From NCBI GenBank assembly GCA_938014245.1, contig CALLSD010000053.1:1-8801 (forward strand): a stretch of DNA of 8,801 bases, given 5' to 3'. Origin of the DNA: an uncultured Actinomyces sp. (GTDB lineage: Bacteria > Actinomycetota > Actinomycetes > Actinomycetales > Actinomycetaceae). Under the pieces are notes generated by a model, which was not told the DNA's origin, did no database searches, and saw only the letters and a list, made by a program, of their open reading frames with translations. The position numbers and the translations under genes were made by a program. Of this stretch, positions 1 to 6,628 are shown piece after piece (positions within the stretch are counted from its first letter, which is position 1; each line of letters starts with the position of its first letter).

Positions 1-404
1 TCGAGAAGTACGCTGCTCTAGCTACTCATACCGCAGAGGATACGTGTCCTCTTACACTTCTGGGCTATTCTTTGTCGGGTCTGTGCAGCCTCTTTGAGAT
101 GCAGACTACCTGCCACTTTGACCAGTATCTTCTTGCGAGCCCAAGCACATGGTTCCCTAATTTTGTTGAAACTTTTGATACGAGCCATGTGCGTTCGGAC
201 ATCCGCTGGTGCATTGCAAGCGGAGAAAACGAAGGTAAAAACCATCCTGAGCCCCTGCGCTCAGTGAGGCAGACAACAGATGCACTGGTTGAGAAGCTGG
301 CGACTGCTGCCCCAAATTATCAACGTATGCTGGATTCTTACGATCATCACAAGGGTCTTGAACTGAGATTGCAGCGCTTGCTGAACTTTGGCTTTGATGC
401 GTAG
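1..404 (+). CDS. Alpha/beta-hydrolase esterase, Fes/IroE-like (5'-truncated)
   Basis: This is the C-terminal part of an alpha/beta hydrolase. The reading frame is open from the left edge (first full codon at base 3) to TAG at 402-404, so the true start lies outside the window. A nucleophile elbow GYSLSG is encoded at 63-80, with the likely catalytic serine at 69-71. About 50 residues later comes SGENEGKN followed by a helix (SVRQTTDALVEKL), the layout seen in esterases of the IroE/Fes type after their fifth core strand. Near the end, YDHHKGLELRLQRLL supplies the expected catalytic histidine (345-350) before the last helix. Family members cleave ester bonds, and the Fes/IroE branch opens ferric catecholate siderophores in the cytoplasm or periplasm. 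The uptake operon downstream on the same strand makes a siderophore role attractive, but about 500 bases and a gene relic separate them. A generic carboxylesterase is the alternative. Confidence 0.72.
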   Translation, partial: EKYAALATHTAEDTCPLTLLGYSLSGLCSLFEMQTTCHFDQYLLASPSTWFPNFVETFDTSHVRSDIRWCIASGENEGKNHPEPLRSVRQTTDALVEKLATAAPNYQRMLDSYDHHKGLELRLQRLLNFGFDA

Positions 405-856
405 AGAGCCGTTTTATTGCCGGAGACGATGAGACGATGAGCCCAGAGACGTTTTTTGCAGATTGCCAGGCAGCTTAGTCTCATCGCCGATAAAAACCCT
501 GTACCCATCCTCATTTGCCCCGCTCTGAAAAAGAACTTTTTGTCTTTCGAGGCTGTACTTGCATATTCGCTCATAATCAGGCTTTTTTCCTCAACTAAAA
601 CACGCGTCTCTTCGGGGCCGCGCCTAATCGTGGTATCAGAAGACGCTAATGGTGGAGATCCGCCTATCCACACTTGCTCGTCGCGGAGGCCCATGGCATC
701 GCTCGTTCCCCTCATAAGAGCTTCATGGATGGCGCAGAGTAAATCGACGCCAATGCGACCGCTCTGGCGGAGCGCTTCCATCTCGCCTTCTCGAAGTTTT
801 TGTCCGAATGGAACAGCTATGTCTTGATGGGCTAGGGGAATGACGCGAAACAGGTA
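347..856 (-). pseudogene. Decayed Fic-family (AMPylase-type) gene, N-terminal half only
   Basis: On the minus strand a frame is open from 856 down to a stop at 347, with an ATG at 781. The part just after that ATG encodes LLCAIHEALMRG, then QVWIGGS, then PEETRVLVEE. These match the segment of Fic proteins before the catalytic core, usually of the form EIHxxLMxG, then QNWIGGS, then PPxxVPxLMxDL. The FIC motif HPFxxGNGR is absent in every frame, and after about 595 the reading frame loses resemblance to the family. A second minus-strand frame, open from 590 to a stop at 414-416, looks more protein-like there (it contains QKVLFQSGANEDGYRVFIGD), suggesting a frameshift or a junction with something else; I do not recognise it. 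The start is also missing, since a TGA at 857-859 blocks extension into the usual N-terminal domain. The gene runs towards the esterase gene and its end overlaps it. It is probably non-functional. Confidence 0.6.
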
Positions 857-900
857 TCATGTAATCAAATATTAGCCTTAGCTAACTATTACGTAAGGAG
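851..900 (+). promoter_or_regulatory. A+T-rich control region of the transporter operon with a DtxR-like site
   Basis: The 50 bases ahead of the first operon gene are A+T-rich and carry the only clear intergenic start region for the six genes. Bases 872-890 (TTAGCCTTAGCTAACTATT) contain the perfect palindrome TTAGCTAA at 878-885 and match the DtxR/IdeR 19-base consensus TTAGGTTAGGCTAACCTAA at 11 positions. TATCAT at 855-860 is a possible -10 element, but no good -35 lies 17 bases upstream. A Shine-Dalgarno sequence, TAAGGAG, ends at 900. A promoter here is likely from layout; the exact elements and the operator are weakly supported. Confidence 0.3.
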
Positions 901-905
901 CATCC

Positions 906-1514
906 ATGCGGAAGACGAATACACAGGAAGGGCGGCGTTTAAAAGGTCGCGACTTCATCACTACTGGTATCTTCCTGGCTCTCTATTTCATATTGATGAT
1001 GATCCCCATGATTATCTCGGGCATCCATCCGGTTCTCTGGGTGTTGTTCCCCGGATTTGCGGGAATCCTCTGCGCCGTGCCATTCATGCTGCTATGCACT
1101 CGCGTGCAAAAGCCCTTCTGCGTGCTCATCATGGGCGTCATAATCTGCCTGCTCTTCGCCATGACCGGTTATTTCACTCTTGCGGTCGTCATGGTTTTGT
1201 GCACAGCGGCCATCGCCGAGGTTATCCGCTGGCGCACAGGCTACGCAAGCTACCTCGGAAACGCCGTCGCATATGTGTTCTTCGCCTACGGCATGACGTG
1301 CTCGCCTCTACCTATCTGGCTCTACAACAAATCGTTTATGGCCCAGATTTCCAATCAAGGCATGTCGGCCGAATACGTTACTGCCTGCGCGCAGGTGTCC
1401 GATCCCCTATACATGGCCATCTGCCTGGTGTTCACGGCGGTGGGTGCCATCATCGGAGTCGCTCTGACACGCATGCTGTTCAAGAAACATTTCACCAAAG
1501 CCGGGCTGGCATAA
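906..1514 (+). CDS. ECF transporter S component, MptD/TIGR02185-like
   Basis: This 202-residue, very hydrophobic protein has about six membrane segments, near residues 17-37, 41-64, 71-88, 89-107, 113-139 and 167-192. Length, segment number and the immediately following T and A genes identify it as the substrate-binding S component of an energy-coupling factor importer. The sequence style (LMMIPMII, PGFAGILCAVPFMLLC, an AEVIRWRTGY loop, a YVFFAYGM helix) resembles the family called Trep_Strep (TIGR02185) or MptD. To my knowledge the substrate of that family is not firmly established. A basic N-terminus (RRLKGR) puts the start in the cytoplasm. The ATG follows TAAGGAG with a short five-base gap, and is the first gene of the operon. 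The substrate could be a metal chelate, by context, but vitamins are the usual ECF cargo and cannot be excluded. Confidence 0.85.
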   Translation: MRKTNTQEGRRLKGRDFITTGIFLALYFILMMIPMIISGIHPVLWVLFPGFAGILCAVPFMLLCTRVQKPFCVLIMGVIICLLFAMTGYFTLAVVMVLCTAAIAEVIRWRTGYASYLGNAVAYVFFAYGMTCSPLPIWLYNKSFMAQISNQGMSAEYVTACAQVSDPLYMAICLVFTAVGAIIGVALTRMLFKKHFTKAGLA

Positions 1515-2210
1515 ATGGCACAGCGACCATCGGGCATCCTGCGGCTTGACCCCCGCACTCATATGGGTCTGCTGCTGATGATGACGCTTATCGCCTTCAT
1601 CGTGAAGCCATTTGCCCTGGAAGCGGGCTTGGTTGCTGCGCTTGCGCTCCTACAGGTACTGTGCGGCCATACGAAAATGGCTGTGGGTTACATTGCGCTG
1701 TTCGCCCTGATCGTTTGGGTCCTCGATTACGCGTTCGCCGCAGGCGCCGCGGTGTTCCTGACGTCATTCGTCTACAGTTTCACTTTGACACGTCGGGCTT
1801 TCGAGGTGTTCATGGTGGGTGCGCTGATGATCGCAGACAACTCCGTGCATCGCATCACGGCCGCCATGCGTACGTTGCATTTCCCTGAAGCCATCCTCAT
1901 CCCCTTTGCGACAGGCCTTCGCTATTTCCCTATGTTAGGACAGGAAATCGGCCATATTCGCGACGCGACGCGCCTGCGCGATATACCTGCTTCGATGCGC
2001 GTGGAGGCGCTCTTCGTGCCGCTGATGATATCAGCCGCTACCACAGCTGACGAGCTATCTCGAGCCGCCGTGTGTCGCGGTATCGACAACCCGGCGCCTC
2101 GCAGCGACACCGAGCGCCTGCACTTGAGCGCGGCAGACTGGGCTATTCTGGCGATAGGCGCCATCGTGTGCCTATTCGTTCTTCTCAGATACGGAACCGA
2201 ACTATGCTAA
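1515..2210 (+). CDS. ecfT: ECF transporter transmembrane component EcfT
   Basis: EcfT is the membrane scaffold that couples the two ATPase domains to the S component. The 231-residue product has hydrophobic segments near residues 16-50, 55-95, 97-108 and 207-226, and two cytoplasmic coupling helices between them. The first coupling helix ends in RDATRLRDI (149-157), and the second is ADELSRAAVCRGID (178-191). The second keeps the family's Arg-Gly signature, while the first has Arg-Asp where Arg-Gly is common. The ATG begins on the base after the S-component stop and has no convincing Shine-Dalgarno sequence, so translation is probably coupled to the upstream gene. Its end overlaps the ATPase gene by seven bases. 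Length and topology are normal for the family. Confidence 0.88.
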   Translation: MAQRPSGILRLDPRTHMGLLLMMTLIAFIVKPFALEAGLVAALALLQVLCGHTKMAVGYIALFALIVWVLDYAFAAGAAVFLTSFVYSFTLTRRAFEVFMVGALMIADNSVHRITAAMRTLHFPEAILIPFATGLRYFPMLGQEIGHIRDATRLRDIPASMRVEALFVPLMISAATTADELSRAAVCRGIDNPAPRSDTERLHLSAADWAILAIGAIVCLFVLLRYGTELC

Positions 2211-3610
2211 ACGCGGTTGCGATATTACGCGATGTAGGTTGCACGACGCAGAACGCAACCTTGCTCGAAGATGTCGATCTCAGCGTGACACCAGGCGAAT
2301 GCGTCTGTCTGTGCGGTCCGAGCGGTTCGGGCAAGACCACCGTGACCAAGGTAATCAATGGGCTCATACCCTCCTTCGAAATAGGCATCGAGCGCACTGG
2401 CAACGTGGAGGTGTGCGGTCTTGATCCAGCCGCATGCAAGACCTACGAGCTTGCGGGCAAGGTGGGCTCGGTATTTCAGAATCCCAAATCGCAGTTTTAT
2501 CATCTAACCTCGGACGATGAGCTTGCGTTCGGCCTTGAGAACGCAGGCGCCGACGCGAATCTCATCGAGGCGCGCCGAGCCAAGGTCGTAGCCGAGATGG
2601 GCATAGAGCACCTGTTAGGCCGCAACGTCTCCAAGATGAGCGGCGGCGAGAAGCAGGCTCTGGTGTTCGCATCGGTGGCCATCGCAGACCCGGAGGTGTA
2701 CGTGCTCGACGAGCCGACGGCCAACCTCGATGGCAAGGCGGTGTGCACGCTACACGATCAGATTGCCCACGTGCTTTCCCAAGGCAAGGCGGTTATTGTA
2801 GCCGAGCACCGCCTGGCATTTTTGTCCGACCTTGTGACCAGGGCTTGTCTTCTTGAAAATGGGCGGATCAAGCGCACCATGACCGCAAGCGAATTCACGA
2901 TGCTTGCCGATGAGCAGCGCTCCGCCATGGGCTTGCGTGCGACCAACCCCTCCCAAGAGCCGCAGCTGAGCATATCGCCGGTTCCCTCGGCGGACGCTCA
3001 CCCTCTGTCTGCGGGTCTTTCGGTACGGGGCTTTGCGACCATACGCAAGAAAGCCGCAGTGTCGGCACCTATCTCCCTTGATGTGAAACCAGGCGAAATC
3101 GTGGGCATCGTTGGTTCGAACGGCTCGGGTAAGACATCGCTTCTACGCGGCCTTGCGGGTCTCGAGAAGCACACGGAGGGTGTGGTTTTTCTGAACGGTG
3201 AGCCCTTGACGCGCAGACGGCGCATCAAGACCTGCTCGATGGTGATGCAAGATGTGAACCACCAGCTATTCGCCGACAGCGTGTTCAACGAATGCGAACT
3301 CGCTTGCGAAAACGAGGTGCAAATCCGTGAAACACTTGCCCTGCTTGACCTCGTTGGGTTGGAAGAGCGTCACCCGCTCGCGCTTTCCGGCGGGCAGAAG
3401 CAACGCCTTGCTATTGCAGTGGCGATGCTCTCCGGGCGCCCCATCGCGCTGTTCGACGAACCAACCAGTGGACTGGACTTCAGGCACATGGTGGAAACAA
3501 GCGAACTTTTGGGCCGTCTTGCCGCCGAGGGCGCATGCGTGGTCGTCGTCTCGCACGACACCGAGCTTCTTGCGCGATGCTGCACCCGTATTCACGAACT
3601 AGCACCGTAA
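2204..3610 (+). CDS. Fused double-domain ECF ATPase (EcfA1-EcfA2 type)
   Basis: This 468-residue protein carries two complete ABC ATPase domains and powers the ECF importer. Domain 1 has Walker A GPSGSGKTT (38-46), Q-loop FQNPKSQF, signature MSGGEKQ (145-151), Walker B VYVLDEPT with catalytic D169-E170, and switch histidine in VIVAEHRL. Domain 2 has Walker A GSNGSGKTS (304-312), MQDVNHQLF, signature LSGGQKQ (394-400), Walker B IALFDEPT with D418-E419, and VVVVSHD. Both sites therefore look catalytic. The FQNPxxQ form of the first Q-loop is typical of ECF ATPases. I start at the ATG at 2204, which overlaps the ecfT stop as ATGCTAA. The frame also stays open upstream to an ATG at 2072, but that stretch lies inside ecfT and reads as arginine-rich shadow sequence. 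Many ECF systems use two separate ATPase genes, and here they are joined. Confidence 0.92.
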   Translation: MLNAVAILRDVGCTTQNATLLEDVDLSVTPGECVCLCGPSGSGKTTVTKVINGLIPSFEIGIERTGNVEVCGLDPAACKTYELAGKVGSVFQNPKSQFYHLTSDDELAFGLENAGADANLIEARRAKVVAEMGIEHLLGRNVSKMSGGEKQALVFASVAIADPEVYVLDEPTANLDGKAVCTLHDQIAHVLSQGKAVIVAEHRLAFLSDLVTRACLLENGRIKRTMTASEFTMLADEQRSAMGLRATNPSQEPQLSISPVPSADAHPLSAGLSVRGFATIRKKAAVSAPISLDVKPGEIVGIVGSNGSGKTSLLRGLAGLEKHTEGVVFLNGEPLTRRRRIKTCSMVMQDVNHQLFADSVFNECELACENEVQIRETLALLDLVGLEERHPLALSGGQKQRLAIAVAMLSGRPIALFDEPTSGLDFRHMVETSELLGRLAAEGACVVVVSHDTELLARCCTRIHELAP

Positions 3611-3621
3611 AGGAGCGCTCC

Positions 3622-4722
3622 ATGGCAGCCTACGACACAAGCCAACTTGCCTCTACCTTCACTGACAAGGAATGCTCCGATACCTCCTTGGAGCAGACCT
3701 ATCGAGCGATAGACGCCGAGACCAGTTTTTCCGTCGAAACCGTGGGTGGCGAACGTATCATCCGCGTCTCTAACGAAACAGGCGAGGGCATAATGCGCTT
3801 CACGACCATCATGCCTGGCGTGCACCTCGCCTTCAACGACTTCAACATGTCATCGTGCTTTTCGAGATTTTCGTCCAGTGAGGGTCATCTGTCGGTCAAC
3901 TACTGCAAGTCAGGTCGCATCGAAGAGGTCTTGCCGGGAGGCTCGCATTCCTACATGTCGCAAGGCGATTTCAAGATATTCGACTTCGAGCATCATGCAG
4001 GAACCTATTATTTCCCCACGAGGCACTACCAGAGTATTGCCATCGATTTCGATATCAAGGAGTGTCAAACCGCATTCGTCCAGGCATTCGACGGCTTTTC
4101 GGTCGATGTGACAGCCTTGCGAGCTAAGTACTGCCAAGGCCATGTGCCCTACGTAATCCATGATTTCGAAGAAGGAGAGCGTATCTTCGGCGGGCTCTAC
4201 GACGTGGGGTGTTGCAAGTTCAAAACCTATGCCCAGGTGGCGGCGCTCGATACCCTCGTCATCTTGGACCGACTTGAATACCGTGAGAACAACCAGTCCT
4301 CGGGGTACTTCAGCCATGCACAGGTGGAGAAGGCGAAAAAAGCCGCGTCCATCATAGTGGACAACCTTGCGCGTTCCTACACGGTCGAGCAACTATCCGA
4401 ACTTGTGGGACTTCCGATCACCACGTTCAAGACCTGCTTCAAGGGCGTGTTCGGGTCTCCTCCCTACGGTTATTTGAGAGCCTATCGGATGGACCGTGCC
4501 GCCCAAATGCTGCGCGACACCAATCAGCCCATTGCCGACATCGGTGTTGCCGTAGGCTACAACAGCCCATCGAAATTCTCTGCGGCCTTCAAGACGGTAA
4601 TGGGGCAGACGCCCTCGCAGTATCGCCACTCTTCTATGACGGCGCCGAATGAAGGCATGCGCGCAAAGGCGCTTGCGAACAGCGCGTCAAGCTCGCTTGT
4701 GCGCAATGAAACCTTCGAATGA
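3622..4722 (+). CDS. AraC-family transcriptional regulator
   Basis: This 366-residue regulator has a C-terminal AraC DNA-binding domain with two helix-turn-helix units. The first is around residues 253-278 (YTVEQLSELVGLPITTFKTC). The second is around 303-336, with the family hallmark PIADIGVAVGYNSPSKFSAAFK followed by GQTPSQYR. The N-terminal ~230 residues look like a ligand-sensing beta-rich domain and carry many cysteines (for example MSSCF and VGCCKFK), but no assignable metal motif. About 30 polar residues follow the second unit. The ATG at 3622 has AGGAG at 3611-3615, directly after the TAA of the ATPase gene. An upstream in-frame ATG at 3535 falls inside the ATPase gene and is less likely. 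In yersiniabactin-type loci an AraC regulator (YbtA) activates transport genes when the siderophore is present; a similar role is inferred here. Confidence 0.93.
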   Translation: MAAYDTSQLASTFTDKECSDTSLEQTYRAIDAETSFSVETVGGERIIRVSNETGEGIMRFTTIMPGVHLAFNDFNMSSCFSRFSSSEGHLSVNYCKSGRIEEVLPGGSHSYMSQGDFKIFDFEHHAGTYYFPTRHYQSIAIDFDIKECQTAFVQAFDGFSVDVTALRAKYCQGHVPYVIHDFEEGERIFGGLYDVGCCKFKTYAQVAALDTLVILDRLEYRENNQSSGYFSHAQVEKAKKAASIIVDNLARSYTVEQLSELVGLPITTFKTCFKGVFGSPPYGYLRAYRMDRAAQMLRDTNQPIADIGVAVGYNSPSKFSAAFKTVMGQTPSQYRHSSMTAPNEGMRAKALANSASSSLVRNETFE

Positions 4723-4735
4723 AAGGATCAGCCAG
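4722..4735 (+). promoter_or_regulatory. Ribosome binding site that favours the GTG start at 4736
   Basis: AAAGGA at 4722-4727 lies eight bases before GTG 4736 and overlaps the AraC stop codon TGA (4720-4722). No comparable purine-rich site precedes the alternative ATGs at 4649 and 4706. This supports the shorter protein, translated by ribosomes finishing the AraC gene. Confidence 0.5.
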
Positions 4736-6628
4736 GTGAAATCCACAACGGAAGCAGCCGTTCAGCAGAACAGAGGCACCACCGACACGCAGGCGGCGCC
4801 TTCCGCTCAGGAATATGTCCGCCAGAAGAAAGACACGAAGGGCTGGTTGAAAACCCTGCTGCAGTTCGCATCGCATTGTCGGGGACGTATGGCGATCGCC
4901 GAGTTGTTCTCTGTATTGAGCGTGTTCTCGGGCCTTGTGCCCTATTACGGCGTCTACCGCATCATCGACGCTGTCGCTTCGGCACCGAATGACGGCGCCG
5001 TTCCGTGGGATGCGGTGCTGCTGTGGACGGCCACCTCTGCCGCCGCATACGTTGCCAAACAGCTGTTATTCGCGGTGTCCACCATCAATTCTCACATTTC
5101 CGCCTATACCATCCTGGCCCAGCTACGAGCCTCTATTGCCAAGCGTCTGACGAATGCATCGGTTGGCACCGCGCAGGCGAAGTCCGTTGGAAGGCTGAAG
5201 GATACCGTGGTTGATCGCATCGAACAAATCGAGGTGCCGCTCGCCCACATGATTCCCGAGCTTTCGGCCAATCTTCTGCTGGCGGTCGTCATCGCGATCT
5301 GGATCATCCTCATTGACTGGCGGCTTGCCTTGGCGTGCTTGGCCACGCTTCCCATCGGCCTTGCCATCATGGCCATCGGTTCCGGCGACTACTATAAGAT
5401 GTATGGAGGCTATCTTGCCAGGCAGGATCACGTCAATTCCGTGGTGGTGGAGTATATCAAGGGAATTCACGTGGTAAAGGCGTTCAACCAGACTACGAGC
5501 TCATATAAGAAGTTCGCCGATGCGGTGTCGGGCTTCCTGACTTACACCATTGAATGGATGAAGATGGCTCGCGTCGCTACGGCAGCCTCGACGTCTATCC
5601 TTCCCACAACGCTTTTCGGCGTGGTACCCGTGGGGGTTTTCCTCTATCTGGCAGGGGCGCTCACGCCAGGCGAATTCGGGCTTGCCTGCATGCTCGCGCT
5701 TGCCGTAGTTGCACCGATTACCTACTCGGGAGCCTCATTCAATGAAATGAACCTGATTGCATTCGCCATAGCGGATGCGCGCGATTTCCTCAATCTGACC
5801 GAGTTGGTCCAACGCAAACAGGAAGCGCAGGTTGCAGGTTCGGACATCCGCTTTAACGATGTGCGATTCTCCTACGAAGAAGGCGTCGAGGTAATCCATG
5901 GCGTGTCGCTTAAGATTCCCGAAGGGTCGTTTGTGGCGCTCGTCGGGCCGTCTGGCTCAGGCAAGTCAACCCTAGCCCGGCTGGCGGTGCGTCATTGGGA
6001 TGTGGATTCAGGCAGTATAGCCATTGGCGGCCAAGACATCCGCGATATGCCGCTGCCCCAGCTCGCGAGCTTGGTGAGCTACGTTTCCCAGAGCGACTAC
6101 CTGCTGGATGGCACGCTCAGGGACAACGTGGCCTTAGGAAGGCCTTCTGCTACAGACGAGGAGATTCACGGGGCGATTGAGGCGGCTGGCTGCGAGGAGT
6201 TCGTGTCGCATCTGGAGAAGGGTTGGGATACGCCGGCTGGCGAGGCGGGTCATGCGCTTTCCGGCGGAGAGCGACAGCGCATCTGCATAGCTCGGGCCAT
6301 CCTGAAAGACGCCCCCATCGTCGTGTTCGACGAGGCGACGGCATTCGCCGATCCCGAAAACGAAGCGCGAATCCAGAAATCCGTTGCAGCACTCTCGCAG
6401 GGCAAGACGCTTCTCGTGATTGCACATAGGCTTTCGACCATCGTGCAGGCTGACGTCATCTGCGTGGTGGATGGAGGGCGTATTACGGCACAGGGGACGC
6501 ATGCGCAGCTTCTGGAATCCTGTCCGCTGTACAAAGATATGTGGCAGGCGCATGTTGGCGCGGCGGACTGGGCGGCAGGCTCCGGCGATAGAGCCCCGAG
6601 TATCACAGAGAGGGACGATGCACGATGA
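4736..6628 (+). CDS. Half-size ABC transporter, membrane domain plus ATPase, YbtP/IrtA-like
   Basis: This 630-residue protein is one half of a probable heterodimer with the next gene. A polar N-terminal extension of about 35 residues precedes a six-helix membrane domain (hydrophobic blocks near 52-78, 91-115, 176-215 and 286-328), then an ATPase domain. The ATPase has Walker A GPSGSGKST (404-412), signature LSGGERQ (508-514), Walker B IVVFDEAT with D532-E533, and H-loop IAHRLST (H564). The D-loop region reads AFADPENE in place of the common SALDxxxE. I recall this variant from siderophore-type half-transporters such as YbtP. Those proteins have an exporter-like fold yet import ferric siderophores. 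The start is uncertain: GTG at 4736 has AAAGGA eight bases upstream and follows the AraC stop, whereas in-frame ATGs at 4706 and 4649 lie inside the AraC gene without a ribosome site. Confidence 0.9.
   Translation: MKSTTEAAVQQNRGTTDTQAAPSAQEYVRQKKDTKGWLKTLLQFASHCRGRMAIAELFSVLSVFSGLVPYYGVYRIIDAVASAPNDGAVPWDAVLLWTATSAAAYVAKQLLFAVSTINSHISAYTILAQLRASIAKRLTNASVGTAQAKSVGRLKDTVVDRIEQIEVPLAHMIPELSANLLLAVVIAIWIILIDWRLALACLATLPIGLAIMAIGSGDYYKMYGGYLARQDHVNSVVVEYIKGIHVVKAFNQTTSSYKKFADAVSGFLTYTIEWMKMARVATAASTSILPTTLFGVVPVGVFLYLAGALTPGEFGLACMLALAVVAPITYSGASFNEMNLIAFAIADARDFLNLTELVQRKQEAQVAGSDIRFNDVRFSYEEGVEVIHGVSLKIPEGSFVALVGPSGSGKSTLARLAVRHWDVDSGSIAIGGQDIRDMPLPQLASLVSYVSQSDYLLDGTLRDNVALGRPSATDEEIHGAIEAAGCEEFVSHLEKGWDTPAGEAGHALSGGERQRICIARAILKDAPIVVFDEATAFADPENEARIQKSVAALSQGKTLLVIAHRLSTIVQADVICVVDGGRITAQGTHAQLLESCPLYKDMWQAHVGAADWAAGSGDRAPSITERDDAR

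Noticed and set aside
423..441. Tandem repeat GAGACGATGAGACGATGAG
   Set aside because: Just over two copies of an 8-base unit in a decayed region; too short to suggest a CRISPR, iteron or other functional array.
456..827. Plus-strand open frame of 123 codons
   Set aside because: It is antisense to the Fic relic, starts without a ribosome site, and its translation resembles no protein family I know.
2072..2203. Longer start for the ECF ATPase at ATG 2072
   Set aside because: The added 44 residues are arginine- and proline-rich shadow sequence inside ecfT, and the ABC domain begins normally just after the ATG at 2204.
3535..3621. Longer start for the AraC regulator at ATG 3535
   Set aside because: It lies within the ATPase gene in another frame and lacks a good ribosome site; ATG 3622 has AGGAG at proper distance.
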